64,000 bases of DNA, from assembly GCF_000686125.1 (NCBI RefSeq), contig NZ_JMMA01000002.1, forward strand, positions 1,674,001-1,738,000, read 5' to 3'. Of the stretch, positions 33,841 to 42,456 are shown one piece after another (the first letter of the stretch is position 1; each line of letters begins with the position of its first letter). This DNA is from Ruminococcus sp. NK3A76 (GTDB taxonomy: Bacteria; Bacillota; Clostridia; Oscillospirales; Ruminococcaceae). The notes beneath the pieces were generated by a model. That model was not told the DNA's origin, did no database searches, and saw only the letters and a list, made by a program, of their open reading frames with translations. Position numbers and translations under genes: made by a program.

Positions 33841-36498
33841 TCAGCCTACGAACTCTGCAACTATACCGGCAGCTGCTGCAAGAGCCTCATCTATCTTAGA
33901 CTTATCAGCAACACCAGCCATTGCGCTCTCAGGTCTGCCGCCGCCCTTACCGCCAGTAACAGCTGCGACCTTGCCGACTATCTTGCCGGAGTGTGCGCCG
34001 CCTGAAACAGCAGCCTTGCCGCTTGCGCATACGATGTTTGCCTTTTCGCCGTCGATGCCTGCTAAGATGACGATAACGCTGTCGTCGTTAGCCTTCATAT
34101 CGTCAGCCATTTTTCTTAATGCGTCAGGCTTTGTACCTTCGAGCTTGCCTGTGATGAGCTTGAATGCGCCCACCTCAACAGCGCTCTGTGCAAGTGCGCC
34201 TGCCTTTACGGAAGCTATCTGAGCCTGAAGCTCGTCACGCTCCTTTTCAAGAGCCTTTATCTCAGCCATTACAGCCTGAGCACGGTTTACTAACTCGCTG
34301 CGGTTGTTGACCTTAAGTATCTTTGCTGTGTCAGCTATCCTGCGGCTGTTCTCCTCCATAAGCTCATATACGCTGTAGCCTGTTACAGCCTCGATACGTC
34401 TTACGCCGCTTGCAACGGAGCTTTCTGATACTATCTTGAAAAGGCCTATCTTTGCAGTATTGTCAAGATGTGTACCGCCGCAGAATTCGATAGATGCAGC
34501 GTTATCACTGCTGCCCATTGTTACTACTCTTACTGTCTCGCCGTACTTCTCGCCGAAAAGCGCCATAGCGCCGAGCTTCTGTGCTTCTGCTATAGGCATC
34601 TCCTGCATGGTGATATCAAGGCCTGACATTATCCACATATTAACGATAGACTCGACCTTAAGTATCTCCTCCTCGGTCATAGCAGAGAAGTGAGAGAAGT
34701 CAAATCTCAGTCTCTTTGAATCAACGAGCTGGCCTGCCTGATGCACATGGTCGCCGAGCACCTGACGGAGCGCTGCCTGTAAGAGGTGTGCGCAGGAGTG
34801 GTTTCTCATAGTGTTGAGACGCTGGTCTCTGTTGACCTTGAACTGTGCCTTTGCGCCACGGGTCAGCTTGCCCTCTGTAACCTTTACCTTGTGAGCGAAC
34901 TTGCCGCCTACTACCTTCTGGACATCGAGCACCTCAGCCTTGAAGCCGTCACCCTCGATGACACCGGTGTCAGCTGCCTGACCGCCGCTCTCAGCATAGA
35001 AAGGAGTGCTTGTTGATACTATGTATACTTCTTCACCCTGAGCGGCCTCGTCAACAAGAGCAGTCTCAGTTGCTATGTAGTCGATAACGCCCTCGTCCTC
35101 AAAGCGGTCATAGCCTGTGAAGACAGTCGTCACTTCCTTGTCTATCTGGTGGAACACTGTCTCGTCAGCGCCCATATACTTTGAGTCGCCTCTTGCTGCA
35201 CGGGCAGTTTCTCTCTGCACCTGCATAGCCTTCTCAAAGCCTTCCTCATCGACTGTAAGACCCTTTTCTTCAAGTATCTCACGGGTAAGGTCGAGCGGGA
35301 AGCCGTATGTGTCGGAGAGCTTGAAGCAATCCTCACCTGCGAGCACCTTTTCGCCCTTCTTATCAAGCTCCTCTATCATACCGTCAAGCAGCTTCATACC
35401 TCTGTCGATAGTCTGGTTGAAGCTCTCCTCCTCGTTGGTGAGCAGCTTTACGATATAGTCGTACTTTTCTTCAAGCTCGTTGTACTCGCACTTGTTGCAG
35501 TCAACTACAGTCTTTACGATATCCTTAAGGAACAGGCCGTTGATGCCGAGCAGCTTGCCGTGTCTTACAGCACGTCTTAAAAGTCTTCTCATTACATAGC
35601 CTCTGCCCTCGTTTGAAGGGAGAACGCCGTCGCCTGCCATGAATGTTACCGAGCGGATATGGTCTGTGATAACACGGATAGAAACGTCCTTCTTATACTC
35701 CTTGCCGTATTCGCAGCCTGCTATCTCGCAGATCTTGTCTCTTATAGCCTTTACAGTATCAACATCAAAGATGCTGTCAACGCCCTGCATAAGTGCAGCA
35801 AGTCTTTCAAGACCCATACCTGTGTCGATATTCTTCTGTGCAAGAGGTGTATATGTGCCGTCCTCGTGGCGCTCGAACTGTGTGAACACGAGGTTCCAGA
35901 ATTCCATATATCTGTCGCAGTCACAGCCGACACCGCAGGTGGGCTTGCCGCAGCCGTACTTCTCGCCACGGTCAAAGTATATCTCAGAGCAGGGGCCGCA
36001 GGGACCGTCAACGCCTGCCTCCCAGAAGTTGTCCTCCTTGCCCATGCGGGTGATACGGTCAAGCGGAACGCCGGCCTTTTCGTGCCATATCTTTTCAGCC
36101 TCGTCGTCGTCCTGATAAACTGTTACATAAAGTCTGTCCTTAGGGAGCTTGAGCACCTCGGTAACATACTCCCATGCCCATGCGATAGCTTCCTCCTTGA
36201 AGTAGTCGCCGAATGAGAAGTTGCCGAGCATCTCAAAGAATGTGCCGTGACGTGCAGTCTTGCCGACATTCTCGATATCGCCTGTTCTGATGCACTTCTG
36301 GCAGGTAGTCATTCTCTTTCTCGGAGGCACCTCCTGGCCTGTGAAGTAAGGCTTGAGCGGAGCCATACCTGCAACGATGAGCAGCAGGCTGTTATCGCCC
36401 TGAGGTATGAGCGGATAGCTCTTGTGCCTTAAGCACCCCTTGTCAGCAAAGAACTGTAAATACGACTCTCTTAAGTCGTTAAGGCTTGTCCATTCCAT
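33841..36498 (-). CDS. alaS: alanyl-tRNA synthetase
   Basis: An 885-aa class II synthetase that charges tRNA-Ala. Order: catalytic core from the N terminus (KGCLRHKSYPLIPQ, motif 2 region TCQKCIRTGDIENVG), tRNA-recognition helical domain (about 250-450), editing domain with the zinc/catalytic HSCAH and EFCGGTH motifs, and the C-Ala domain ending with the Gly-rich GGKGGGRPESAMAG. All motifs expected are present and the length is normal. I start at ATG 36498, seven bases after AAGGGAG, instead of the ATG that overlaps this site. Expression is controlled by the T-box leader upstream, which reads uncharged tRNA-Ala. Confidence 0.98.
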   Translation of the reverse strand: MEWTSLNDLRESYLQFFADKGCLRHKSYPLIPQGDNSLLLIVAGMAPLKPYFTGQEVPPRKRMTTCQKCIRTGDIENVGKTARHGTFFEMLGNFSFGDYFKEEAIAWAWEYVTEVLKLPKDRLYVTVYQDDDEAEKIWHEKAGVPLDRITRMGKEDNFWEAGVDGPCGPCSEIYFDRGEKYGCGKPTCGVGCDCDRYMEFWNLVFTQFERHEDGTYTPLAQKNIDTGMGLERLAALMQGVDSIFDVDTVKAIRDKICEIAGCEYGKEYKKDVSIRVITDHIRSVTFMAGDGVLPSNEGRGYVMRRLLRRAVRHGKLLGINGLFLKDIVKTVVDCNKCEYNELEEKYDYIVKLLTNEEESFNQTIDRGMKLLDGMIEELDKKGEKVLAGEDCFKLSDTYGFPLDLTREILEEKGLTVDEEGFEKAMQVQRETARAARGDSKYMGADETVFHQIDKEVTTVFTGYDRFEDEGVIDYIATETALVDEAAQGEEVYIVSTSTPFYAESGGQAADTGVIEGDGFKAEVLDVQKVVGGKFAHKVKVTEGKLTRGAKAQFKVNRDQRLNTMRNHSCAHLLQAALRQVLGDHVHQAGQLVDSKRLRFDFSHFSAMTEEEILKVESIVNMWIMSGLDITMQEMPIAEAQKLGAMALFGEKYGETVRVVTMGSSDNAASIEFCGGTHLDNTAKIGLFKIVSESSVASGVRRIEAVTGYSVYELMEENSRRIADTAKILKVNNRSELVNRAQAVMAEIKALEKERDELQAQIASVKAGALAQSAVEVGAFKLITGKLEGTKPDALRKMADDMKANDDSVIVILAGIDGEKANIVCASGKAAVSGGAHSGKIVGKVAAVTGGKGGGRPESAMAGVADKSKIDEALAAAAGIVAEFVG

Positions 36499-36623
36499 TT
36501 TATAACTCCCTTTCATTATTATGATACTTTTTTCGCATGGTGGTTATAGCTTCAGATGCAAAGCGAATGACATCGCACGCCCGAATGAGCATAAACAGCG
36601 AAGCCGCACATTAACTGTTAACT

Positions 36624-36864
36624 AAAAAAAGCCCCTCCCCAAACATGGGAAGAAGCGCATACTCCTTGTTACCACCCAAATTGCACATCTTAGCATAAAA
36701 CTAAAAAATGTGCCGCTCGAACGCCCTTAACGCAGGCATACGCCCGTGCTTTCACACAGATGCTCGGAAGCAGCAGACTGTTTACCGACACAAAGGCTTT
36801 CACCTGCCGCCTTTTCTCTGAACTGCCAGTTGTAAACAGCTATCTTCGTCATAGCTTTTCAAAC
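36624..36864 (-). promoter_or_regulatory. T-box leader of alaS (tRNA-Ala-responsive)
   Basis: On the minus strand the leader contains the stem I apical block (CAGAGAAAAGGCGGCAGGTGAA), a likely specifier GCT (36769-36771) followed by TCCGAG, the T-box core TTGGGTGGTAAC (about 36668-36679) and a terminator: a 10-bp stem with GU pairs (36647-36656 with 36631-36640) and a run of seven Ts (36624-36630). GCT is an alanine codon and the gene downstream is alaS, so specifier and gene agree. The exact 5' end is estimated from the promoter. Confidence 0.9.
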
Positions 36865-36870
36865 ATATAT

Positions 36871-36899
36871 ATTTTAGCACTTTAGGCGTTGTTTGTCAA
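36871..36899 (-). promoter_or_regulatory. sigma-A promoter of the alaS T-box leader
   Basis: Minus strand: perfect TTGACA (36894-36899), 17-base spacer, TAAAAT (36871-36876). Confidence 0.75.
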
Positions 36900-36964
36900 G
36901 TATCTTGCGATAAAAGTTAACATTTTCAGCCTGCTAAATGTATACTTTTATTTGTTATTTGTAA

Positions 36965-36993
36965 TTGACTTGCCTGCGCTGATGTGATATAAT
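36965..36993 (+). promoter_or_regulatory. sigma-A promoter of the rlmA-GH113-DUF3783-EamA operon
   Basis: TTGACT (36965-36970), 17-base spacer, TATAAT (36988-36993), only 16 bases before the first start codon. Confidence 0.75.
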
Positions 36994-37009
36994 CATAGTT
37001 GGTGATCTT

Positions 37010-37843
37010 ATGAACGTAAACTACCTTTGCCCCGTATGCGGGCAAAAGCTAAAAAAGGGTGAAAAATCGTACATTTGCCGCAACGGACACAGCTTTGACA
37101 TATCACGCAGGGGCTATGTGAACCTGCTGACGACCAAGGGCAGAAACCCTGTCAGATCAGGCGATAATAAGGAAATGATAAAGGCAAGGAGCAGCTTTCT
37201 CGACACAGGGCTGTATGAGCCTTTAGTGAGAAAAATCGGACAGATAGTATCGGAGCTCACCGCCCCTATCAAAGAGCCAGTGATCATAGACTCGGGCTGC
37301 GGCGAGGGATATTACACCTGCAATTACGCATCAGCTGTACCGAATGCAACTGTCATAGGCATAGACATCTCAAAGCACGGCATCGACCATGCAGCATCAA
37401 GAGCACGCATAAAATCCCTTGACAACGTGAGTTTTGCAGTTGCATCTGCTTTCTCGCTGCCGGTGCGTGACGAGTGCGCAGATGTTGTGATAAGCTGCTT
37501 TGCACCTGTTAGCAATGACGAGTATGCAAGGGTGCTGAAAAGGGGCGGAAGGCTCGTGATAGCCTGCCCGACGGAAAAGCATTTATTAGGGCTAAAAAAT
37601 GTACTCTACGATACACCGTACCTCAATGAGCCCAATAGCTACGCACTGAACAAGTTCACTCACGAGCAGACAGAGGAGCTTGAATATGACATAGAGCTTA
37701 GTTCATCAGAGCAGATAATGTCGCTATTTACCATGACACCGTACTACTACAAAACACCGGCAGAGGCCGTCGAGCGGCTGCGCAGGCTTGAAAGTCTTAA
37801 AACAGAGGCCGGGTTTGAGATAAGGATCTACAAGAAGCTATAA
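37010..37843 (+). CDS. rlmA: 23S rRNA (guanine-N1)-methyltransferase, RlmA-like
   Basis: A 277-aa S-adenosylmethionine-dependent methyltransferase. The N-terminal zinc site is CPVCGQKL ... CRNGHSFD, followed by ISRRGYVNLL, the typical RlmA start; the SAM-binding motif I is VIIDSGCGEGYYT, and the later ADVVISCFAP is motif IV-like. RlmAI/RlmAII methylate G745 or G748 of 23S rRNA; which one cannot be told. The start codon lies 16 bases from the promoter -10, so the untranslated leader is very short. It heads a four-gene unit. Confidence 0.88.
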   Translation: MNVNYLCPVCGQKLKKGEKSYICRNGHSFDISRRGYVNLLTTKGRNPVRSGDNKEMIKARSSFLDTGLYEPLVRKIGQIVSELTAPIKEPVIIDSGCGEGYYTCNYASAVPNATVIGIDISKHGIDHAASRARIKSLDNVSFAVASAFSLPVRDECADVVISCFAPVSNDEYARVLKRGGRLVIACPTEKHLLGLKNVLYDTPYLNEPNSYALNKFTHEQTEELEYDIELSSSEQIMSLFTMTPYYYKTPAEAVERLRRLESLKTEAGFEIRIYKKL

Positions 37844-37868
37844 CACACGACACACAAAGGAGACACTA

Positions 37869-38831
37869 ATGGAACTGATAAAAGGCTACACATGGGGCTT
37901 CTACTCCGGCAGCGGAGTATTCAACACAGAAAAAGCAGAGCGTTCAATGGAAAGGCTCGCATCAAACGGGCTCAACTGGATATGCATTCCTGTAAACTGC
38001 TTTCAGGAGACATTTTATTCACTCAATGTCTTCTCGCTATTCGGTAGGACACAGACAGATGACGAGGTACGCTTTGCGATAAGAAAAGCAAAATCACTAG
38101 GGCTCAAAGTATGCCTGAAACCAATGGTAGACTGCCTTGACCGCTCATGGCGTGCAAGGATAAACTTCCCTACCGAGACACCTGATTACTGGGACAAGTG
38201 GTTTGCTTCATACACACGCTTCATGCTCTACTATGCAGCACTTGCACAGAGCGAGGGAGCCGAGATGCTCTGCACCGGCTGCGAAATGGCAGGCATGGAC
38301 TCACAGGCCGAGCGCTGCGAGCTTATGATAGATAAGGTGCGTGAGGTATACAAGGGGCTTGTGATGCACAACATAAACCACGGCGACGAGCTGCGTTTCC
38401 CGTGGCTCGGGAAAGTCGATATAATCGGCATTTCGGCATACTACCCTGTATCAACGCCCGAGGACAATTCACTTAAAATGATGCTTTCAAAGTGGGCTGT
38501 TCAGCGTGAGCGTGTAAGGCAGTGTCATGAAAAGTACGGCAAGCCGATAATGTTTGCAGAGATCGGCGTGCGAAACGAGCGTGGCTGCACGATGTATCCG
38601 TGGGATTTCAAATACTGCCCCGAAGCGCCTTTTGACGAGCAGGAGCAGGCTGACTTCTACGAATCTGCTATGCAGACGATGTGGGACGAGCCGTATTTCT
38701 GCGGCTTCTTCTGGTGGGACTGGAAGGCTGTTCTGCCGCCCGAGGAAAAGGCCGGAGAAAACAAGGACTTCACTGTTTTCGGCAAGAAGGCTGAGGGCGT
38801 TTTAAAGAAATGGTACACAAAAAAGGACTGA
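37869..38831 (+). CDS. glycoside hydrolase, GH113-like
   Basis: A 320-aa TIM-barrel protein without signal peptide. It opens with KGYTWGFYSGSG, then IRKAKSLGLKVCLKPMVD, and has two Glu in the positions expected of the acid/base (LCTGCEMAGM) and nucleophile (IMFAEIGVRNERGC), ending with FFWWDWKA. This pattern fits the GH113 beta-mannanase/glycosidase family and its relatives. It should act on imported oligosaccharides in the cytoplasm. AAAGGAG lies at a normal distance before the ATG. The gene is 25 bases after rlmA and close to a DUF3783 gene and a transporter. Confidence 0.7.
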   Translation: MELIKGYTWGFYSGSGVFNTEKAERSMERLASNGLNWICIPVNCFQETFYSLNVFSLFGRTQTDDEVRFAIRKAKSLGLKVCLKPMVDCLDRSWRARINFPTETPDYWDKWFASYTRFMLYYAALAQSEGAEMLCTGCEMAGMDSQAERCELMIDKVREVYKGLVMHNINHGDELRFPWLGKVDIIGISAYYPVSTPEDNSLKMMLSKWAVQRERVRQCHEKYGKPIMFAEIGVRNERGCTMYPWDFKYCPEAPFDEQEQADFYESAMQTMWDEPYFCGFFWWDWKAVLPPEEKAGENKDFTVFGKKAEGVLKKWYTKKD

Positions 38832-38835
38832 TAAT

Positions 38836-39204
38836 TTGAAAGCGAGACACTTGCCTCTAAAGCCATGCGTAATATACGGCGGCTTTGACGAGACTGAAAA
38901 AAACAAGCTCAAAAGCATAAGCATAAGATACGGCATTCTGCCTGTCTGCGCTGATACAAGCATTGGCAATGCAACTGTAAAAAGCATCATAAACGGCAGG
39001 CCGGACGATACAAAAGAGCCTGTTGCCGATGCAAAATTCATTCTGATAAACGGGGTCAAACTGTCCGCAATATTGGACGAATTGAAAAAGGCCGGTGTGG
39101 AGATACCGCTTCGGGCATTTGTGACGCTCCATTCACAGGAGTGGCCGCTCAACAAGCTCATAGACGAGCTCGAAAGAGAACGGAAGGAGCTTGGCGAAAA
39201 ATGA
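38836..39204 (+). CDS. DUF3783 protein
   Basis: A 122-aa cytoplasmic protein with the DUF3783 pattern: CVIYGGFDETEKNKL at the start, then NGVKLSAILDELKKAGVEIPLRAFVTLHSQEWPL near the end. It starts with TTG at 38836, just after the stop of the GH113-like gene, with AAAAGGA upstream. Its end overlaps the ATG of the EamA transporter gene (ATGA). The function of the family is not known. Confidence 0.75.
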   Translation: MKARHLPLKPCVIYGGFDETEKNKLKSISIRYGILPVCADTSIGNATVKSIINGRPDDTKEPVADAKFILINGVKLSAILDELKKAGVEIPLRAFVTLHSQEWPLNKLIDELERERKELGEK

Positions 39205-40094
39205 AAAAGAACAAATACAAGGCGATAATCTACATCATACTGTCGGCGTTTTCCTTTGCCTTCATGTTCGCATTCGTGCGGATGGCAGGCGAGCTGCCGA
39301 CATTCCAGAAGGTCTTCTTCCGAAACTTCATAGCGATGCTGATAGCCGTTGCCACACTTATCAAGACCAAAACGCCCTTCAAGATCGAGGGCAAGACCAA
39401 CAAATGGGTGATTTTTGTGCGTGCAGCAGCCGGCACAGCCGGAATGCTCGGCAACTTCTACGCAATAGACAAGTTAGCTCTTTCTGACGCATCTATGCTC
39501 AACAAGATGTCGCCTTTTTTCACGATAGTATTCTCATACATCTTCCTTAAAGAAAAGCTGACACCATTCCAGCTGCTGACTGTTATTGGAGCGTTCATCG
39601 GGGCGATGTTCATAATAAAGCCGAGCTTTGCAAATGCTGCCCTGTTCCCTTCTGTTTTGGGATTCTTAGGCGGCATGGGCGCAGGCCTCGCATATGCTTG
39701 TGTACGATATTTAGGACAGCACGGCGTGCATGGAAAAGTCATCGTGGCTTACTTCTCGGGATTCTCATGCTTAGTCACTCTACCCTATCTCCTGTTTTTA
39801 GGCAAGGAAATGTCAATAAGCCAGATACTCTGCCTCATCGGTGCCGGGTGTGCAGCAGCAGGAGGTCAGTTCACAATAACCGCCGCCTACACCCACGCCC
39901 CTGCAAGAGAGATATCCGTTTACGATTACTCGCAGCTGATATTCACAATGCTGCTCGGGTTCTTCCTCTTTGGCGACATACCTGATGTATGGAGCTTCGT
40001 AGGCTACTTTATAATAGTTACAATGGGCGTGCTCGTGTTCCTCTACAACAACGTATGGCACGCTGAGGAAAAAGGCGAAAAGCAGCCCGGCTGA
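39201..40094 (+). CDS. EamA/DMT-superfamily transporter
   Basis: A 297-aa integral membrane protein with ten predicted helices in two EamA repeats (residues about 8-140 and 150-290). Typical phrases are FVRMAGELPTFQKVFFRN, the loop SDASMLNKMSPFFTIVFSYIFLKEKL and the second-repeat equivalent DYSQLIFTMLLGFFLFGDIPD. It is likely a drug/metabolite exporter or importer of small molecules; the substrate is unknown. ATG 39201 overlaps the stop of the DUF3783 gene and has AAGGAG 12 bases before it; a longer frame exists inside that gene but has no site. Confidence 0.88.
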   Translation: MKKNKYKAIIYIILSAFSFAFMFAFVRMAGELPTFQKVFFRNFIAMLIAVATLIKTKTPFKIEGKTNKWVIFVRAAAGTAGMLGNFYAIDKLALSDASMLNKMSPFFTIVFSYIFLKEKLTPFQLLTVIGAFIGAMFIIKPSFANAALFPSVLGFLGGMGAGLAYACVRYLGQHGVHGKVIVAYFSGFSCLVTLPYLLFLGKEMSISQILCLIGAGCAAAGGQFTITAAYTHAPAREISVYDYSQLIFTMLLGFFLFGDIPDVWSFVGYFIIVTMGVLVFLYNNVWHAEEKGEKQPG

Positions 40095-40105
40095 GCGGTT
40101 TTCGC

Positions 40106-40134
40106 TTGACAATCATACACTTTTATGCTATAAT
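40106..40134 (+). promoter_or_regulatory. sigma-A promoter of the STAS gene pair
   Basis: Perfect TTGACA (40106-40111), 17-base spacer, perfect TATAAT (40129-40134). Confidence 0.85.
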
Positions 40135-40170
40135 ATATTCAATATATATTTACAGAAAGGAACGATCATA

Positions 40171-40467
40171 ATGACGCTGAATAAATCCACAGAGAACGGC
40201 AAAGTTCTCATCGCTGTCGAAGGCAGAGTAGATACTACAACATCAGCTGAGCTCGGCGATATGCTCAATACAGCCGTAGATGAGACTGATGAGATAACTT
40301 TAGATATGGAAAAGCTCGTATATATATCCTCAGCAGGTCTGAGAGTTCTGCTAACAGCTCACAAGGCAATGAGCAAGAAGGGCGGTTTCCTGCTTTTAAA
40401 GAACGTTAATCCTGACATTTACGAAATTTTTGAGATAACAGGTTTTGCAAACATACTCAACATCTGA
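40171..40467 (+). CDS. STAS-domain anti-sigma factor antagonist-like protein
   Basis: A 98-aa STAS domain of the SpoIIAA/RsbV size. The loop with the phosphorylatable Ser is VYISSAGLRVLLTAH (usual form SSxGLR). It starts with ATG 40171 after AGAAAGGAACG and is followed after 24 bases by a 195-aa gene. SpoIIAA-like proteins bind anti-sigma kinases when not phosphorylated. There is no sigma factor or PP2C phosphatase gene beside it, so the pathway it serves is not shown here. Confidence 0.9.
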   Translation: MTLNKSTENGKVLIAVEGRVDTTTSAELGDMLNTAVDETDEITLDMEKLVYISSAGLRVLLTAHKAMSKKGGFLLLKNVNPDIYEIFEITGFANILNI

Positions 40468-40491
40468 CAAGATATATTTAAGGATCAGGAT

Positions 40492-41079
40492 ATGAGATCA
40501 GAAACATATAAGATCACAGGTCTCAAGCCAGGAGATGATCACAGCAAGCTGCTTGTGATACTGAAAGAGACCGAGAGGATAGCTTCTTTAAATGAGCTTG
40601 ATGCAAAGCGATCTATGCAGCTTCGGCTTATCGCAGAGGAGCTTATGAACATGGTGACGCAGCTGATGGATTTCGGCGAGGGCTCATTCTGGCTGGAGAA
40701 TTACCTCTCCTGCTATGAGCTGCATTTTCGTGTCAAGCCAAAGAAGATCGAAGCAATAGACAAGTCATCAGAACGCAAGGGGCTTGGCAGGGTCTTCGGC
40801 AGAAAGCAGGCAAAGGCTGACAAGAGCATAGAAAAGCATTCTATGATGCGCCGCATAGTCAGTGAGGTCGAAAAGGCCATAAACACTCCTCTGCCCGGCG
40901 GCAGCTCCTGGAGCCTTAACAGATATGTGACTGACCTTAAAGTGTCTGACAAGGCACACAAGTCTGATGCGTGGGACGAGCTCGAAAAATCGATAATCGC
41001 CAACCTCGCAAACGACATAACAGTTTCCGCCGCCGATGATGAGGTGGAGCTGGTAGTTATTAAAGACTTCAGCATATAG
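40492..41079 (+). CDS. STAS-partner protein, possibly a degenerate HATPase-type anti-sigma factor
   Basis: A 195-aa soluble protein. Near residues 46-56 the sequence MQLRLIAEELMNMVTQL resembles the N-box helix of RsbW/SpoIIAB-type ATPases (EALxNAI), and the layout of strand-helix-strand before it fits. The G1 and G2 boxes that bind ATP (DxGxG, GxGL) are not seen; instead there is a basic stretch (ERKGLGRVFGRKQAKADK) in their place, although GLGRVFG might be a vestige. It lies 24 bases after the STAS gene. I take it to be a binding partner of the STAS protein that has lost kinase motifs; this is an inference. Confidence 0.45.
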   Translation: MRSETYKITGLKPGDDHSKLLVILKETERIASLNELDAKRSMQLRLIAEELMNMVTQLMDFGEGSFWLENYLSCYELHFRVKPKKIEAIDKSSERKGLGRVFGRKQAKADKSIEKHSMMRRIVSEVEKAINTPLPGGSSWSLNRYVTDLKVSDKAHKSDAWDELEKSIIANLANDITVSAADDEVELVVIKDFSI

Positions 41080-41104
41080 AAATATATGTCTTTGTGTACT
41101 ACAA

Positions 41105-41144
41105 GACCGGCTGTGTATCAACTGCACAGCCGGTCATATTTTTT
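41105..41144 (+). terminator. Rho-independent terminator after the STAS pair
   Basis: Perfect 11-bp stem GACCGGCTGTG/CACAGCCGGTC (41105-41115 with 41125-41135), nine-base loop, then ATATTTTTT. Confidence 0.9.
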
Positions 41145-41146
41145 AT

Positions 41147-41318
41147 TCAGTTATCTGACGGATAAGATGCGATGACTTCGCCTGATTTTGACTTGTAATC
41201 AACGCTTGTCACGGCACCTTTTTCAAACTTAAAGCTAAGATAGCCGATCTTTGCGCTGTCGCCGAGATTATCTGCCATGAACACCTCAAACTCCTCCTCG
41301 CTGTCGGGGCGTGTGGGG
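41147..41318 (-). pseudogene. 3' part of the lipoprotein gene split by the island
   Basis: On the minus strand this stretch encodes the last 55 residues of a protein (TRPDSEEEFEVFMADN ... EVIASYPSDN) and ends in TGA. It has no start codon or promoter of its own. The 5' part of the same gene is at 51231-51701, on the far side of the island. Joining both at the shared pentamer CCCCA keeps the reading frame (…VWEFDP + TRPDSEEEF…), which is the main evidence that the two belonged to one gene. As it stands the fragment is probably not translated. Confidence 0.75.
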
Positions 41319-41338
41319 CTTGAACCTCCATTAAGGAA
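41314..41338. other. left attachment site of the island
   Basis: The plus-strand pentamer TGGGG (41314-41318) is repeated directly at 51231-51235. Seven bases inside it starts CTCCATTAAGGAA (41326-41338), the inverted copy of 51214-51226. Target-gene sequence lies to the left. Confidence 0.7.
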
Positions 41339-41366
41339 GAAATGCCAGACCGACCACTATATCATT

Positions 41367-41398
41367 ATAAAACGGCTGTGCCTTCGGGTGCAGCCGTT
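41367..41398 (-). terminator. terminator after the third gene of the mcrBC locus
   Basis: Minus-strand stem AACGGCTG/CAGCCGTT (41391-41398 with 41371-41378), with a GC-rich inner part, followed by TTTTAT. It lies seven bases after the stop codon of the 339-aa gene. Confidence 0.7.
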
Positions 41399-41404
41399 AT
41401 TAAT

Positions 41405-42424
41405 TCAAGTAATATCTTTGCTTATGAGTGAGATAAGTCGCTTTTTTATTCTATTAAATTCTGATGAAATATCACTTATTCTTCTTTGTACGATATAATA
41501 ATTGATTGTATGGTATTCGTCTAATTCTGGAATATATTCACTGTATGGATTTTGGTTACAGTATTCTTCATATTCTCTAATTGTATCATCAGAGCAATAC
41601 GGTTTCCCGAGAAGATCTTCATAATAGAGGATCTTATCCCATACATCGTTTTTCCAGCCACCATAACCATCAGGTTCACAATATCCCCTGTAGAACTGCA
41701 TGATTTCGGATATTTGCTTATCCGTTTCATCAATATACAGAAGCAATGAAGAAAAATCTGTAAGTATTCTGGGGCTACCATTAAAGAGAACGCTCATTTC
41801 AGCCTTTGATATTTCTGGATTATCGTGGCTAATCTTTTTTGGACAAATATCAAGTTGATAATCAGGCAGTTCATATTTCTCTATTGCTTTAAGGATGTCT
41901 AACTTTCTTGAATAAACTGTATCATTTATTGAATTTGGATTATTATGATTTATTGTTTCTTTAAGTTCTTGTGTGCTGTCATCAATTTTTTGTATAACTT
42001 CATCTACCGCCATATTGGTATTTATACGTGTGGTGGTATCAACTTGATTTACATAATAATCATTGATAACCTGTAACACCTGCATAATAATAGAACTAAC
42101 CATATTTTTCGCACCAGAAGTCTTTGCAGAAGCGTAGTTTGTAGCTTTTATCAAAATGTTTTTTTCAGACTCTTTTCTTTGTTGCTGTGTTCCACGAAAG
42201 AACATAGTTAGTTCAACCGACATATTTTCTTTTATATATTCTTCTAATCCCTGAAAATCAAATTCATCAGAAAGAGAAACATTCTCAAATTCTACTCGCT
42301 TCTTATTAAGCAATTCATTTATCCTATCGCATAATGCTTTTACTTGATTTTTTATTTTTATTTTATCATCAATACCATCAAAAGCTTTGATGAGAAGCCA
42401 TGAAATAAAGTTTTCTGTAAACAT
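41405..42424 (-). CDS. unrecognised protein linked to the mcrBC operon
   Basis: A 339-aa soluble protein I do not recognise. It is rich in predicted helices: an N-terminal part (residues 1-150) with ENFISWLLIKAFDGIDDKIK and a central amphipathic stretch (about 100-165, DEVIQKIDDSTQELKETI) that could be a coiled coil, then an acidic, aromatic-rich C-terminal part (about 200-325, YYEDLLGKPYCSDDTIREYEEY). No Walker, nuclease or HTH motif is visible. It starts 33 bases after the mcrC stop and ends at a terminator, so it is the third gene of the restriction operon. A helper, sensor or effector role in defence is possible but is drawn only from position. Confidence 0.5.
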   Translation of the reverse strand: MFTENFISWLLIKAFDGIDDKIKIKNQVKALCDRINELLNKKRVEFENVSLSDEFDFQGLEEYIKENMSVELTMFFRGTQQQRKESEKNILIKATNYASAKTSGAKNMVSSIIMQVLQVINDYYVNQVDTTTRINTNMAVDEVIQKIDDSTQELKETINHNNPNSINDTVYSRKLDILKAIEKYELPDYQLDICPKKISHDNPEISKAEMSVLFNGSPRILTDFSSLLLYIDETDKQISEIMQFYRGYCEPDGYGGWKNDVWDKILYYEDLLGKPYCSDDTIREYEEYCNQNPYSEYIPELDEYHTINYYIVQRRISDISSEFNRIKKRLISLISKDIT

Positions 42425-42456
42425 TATCTTGCCCTTTCTTTGATACTAATAGAGAA

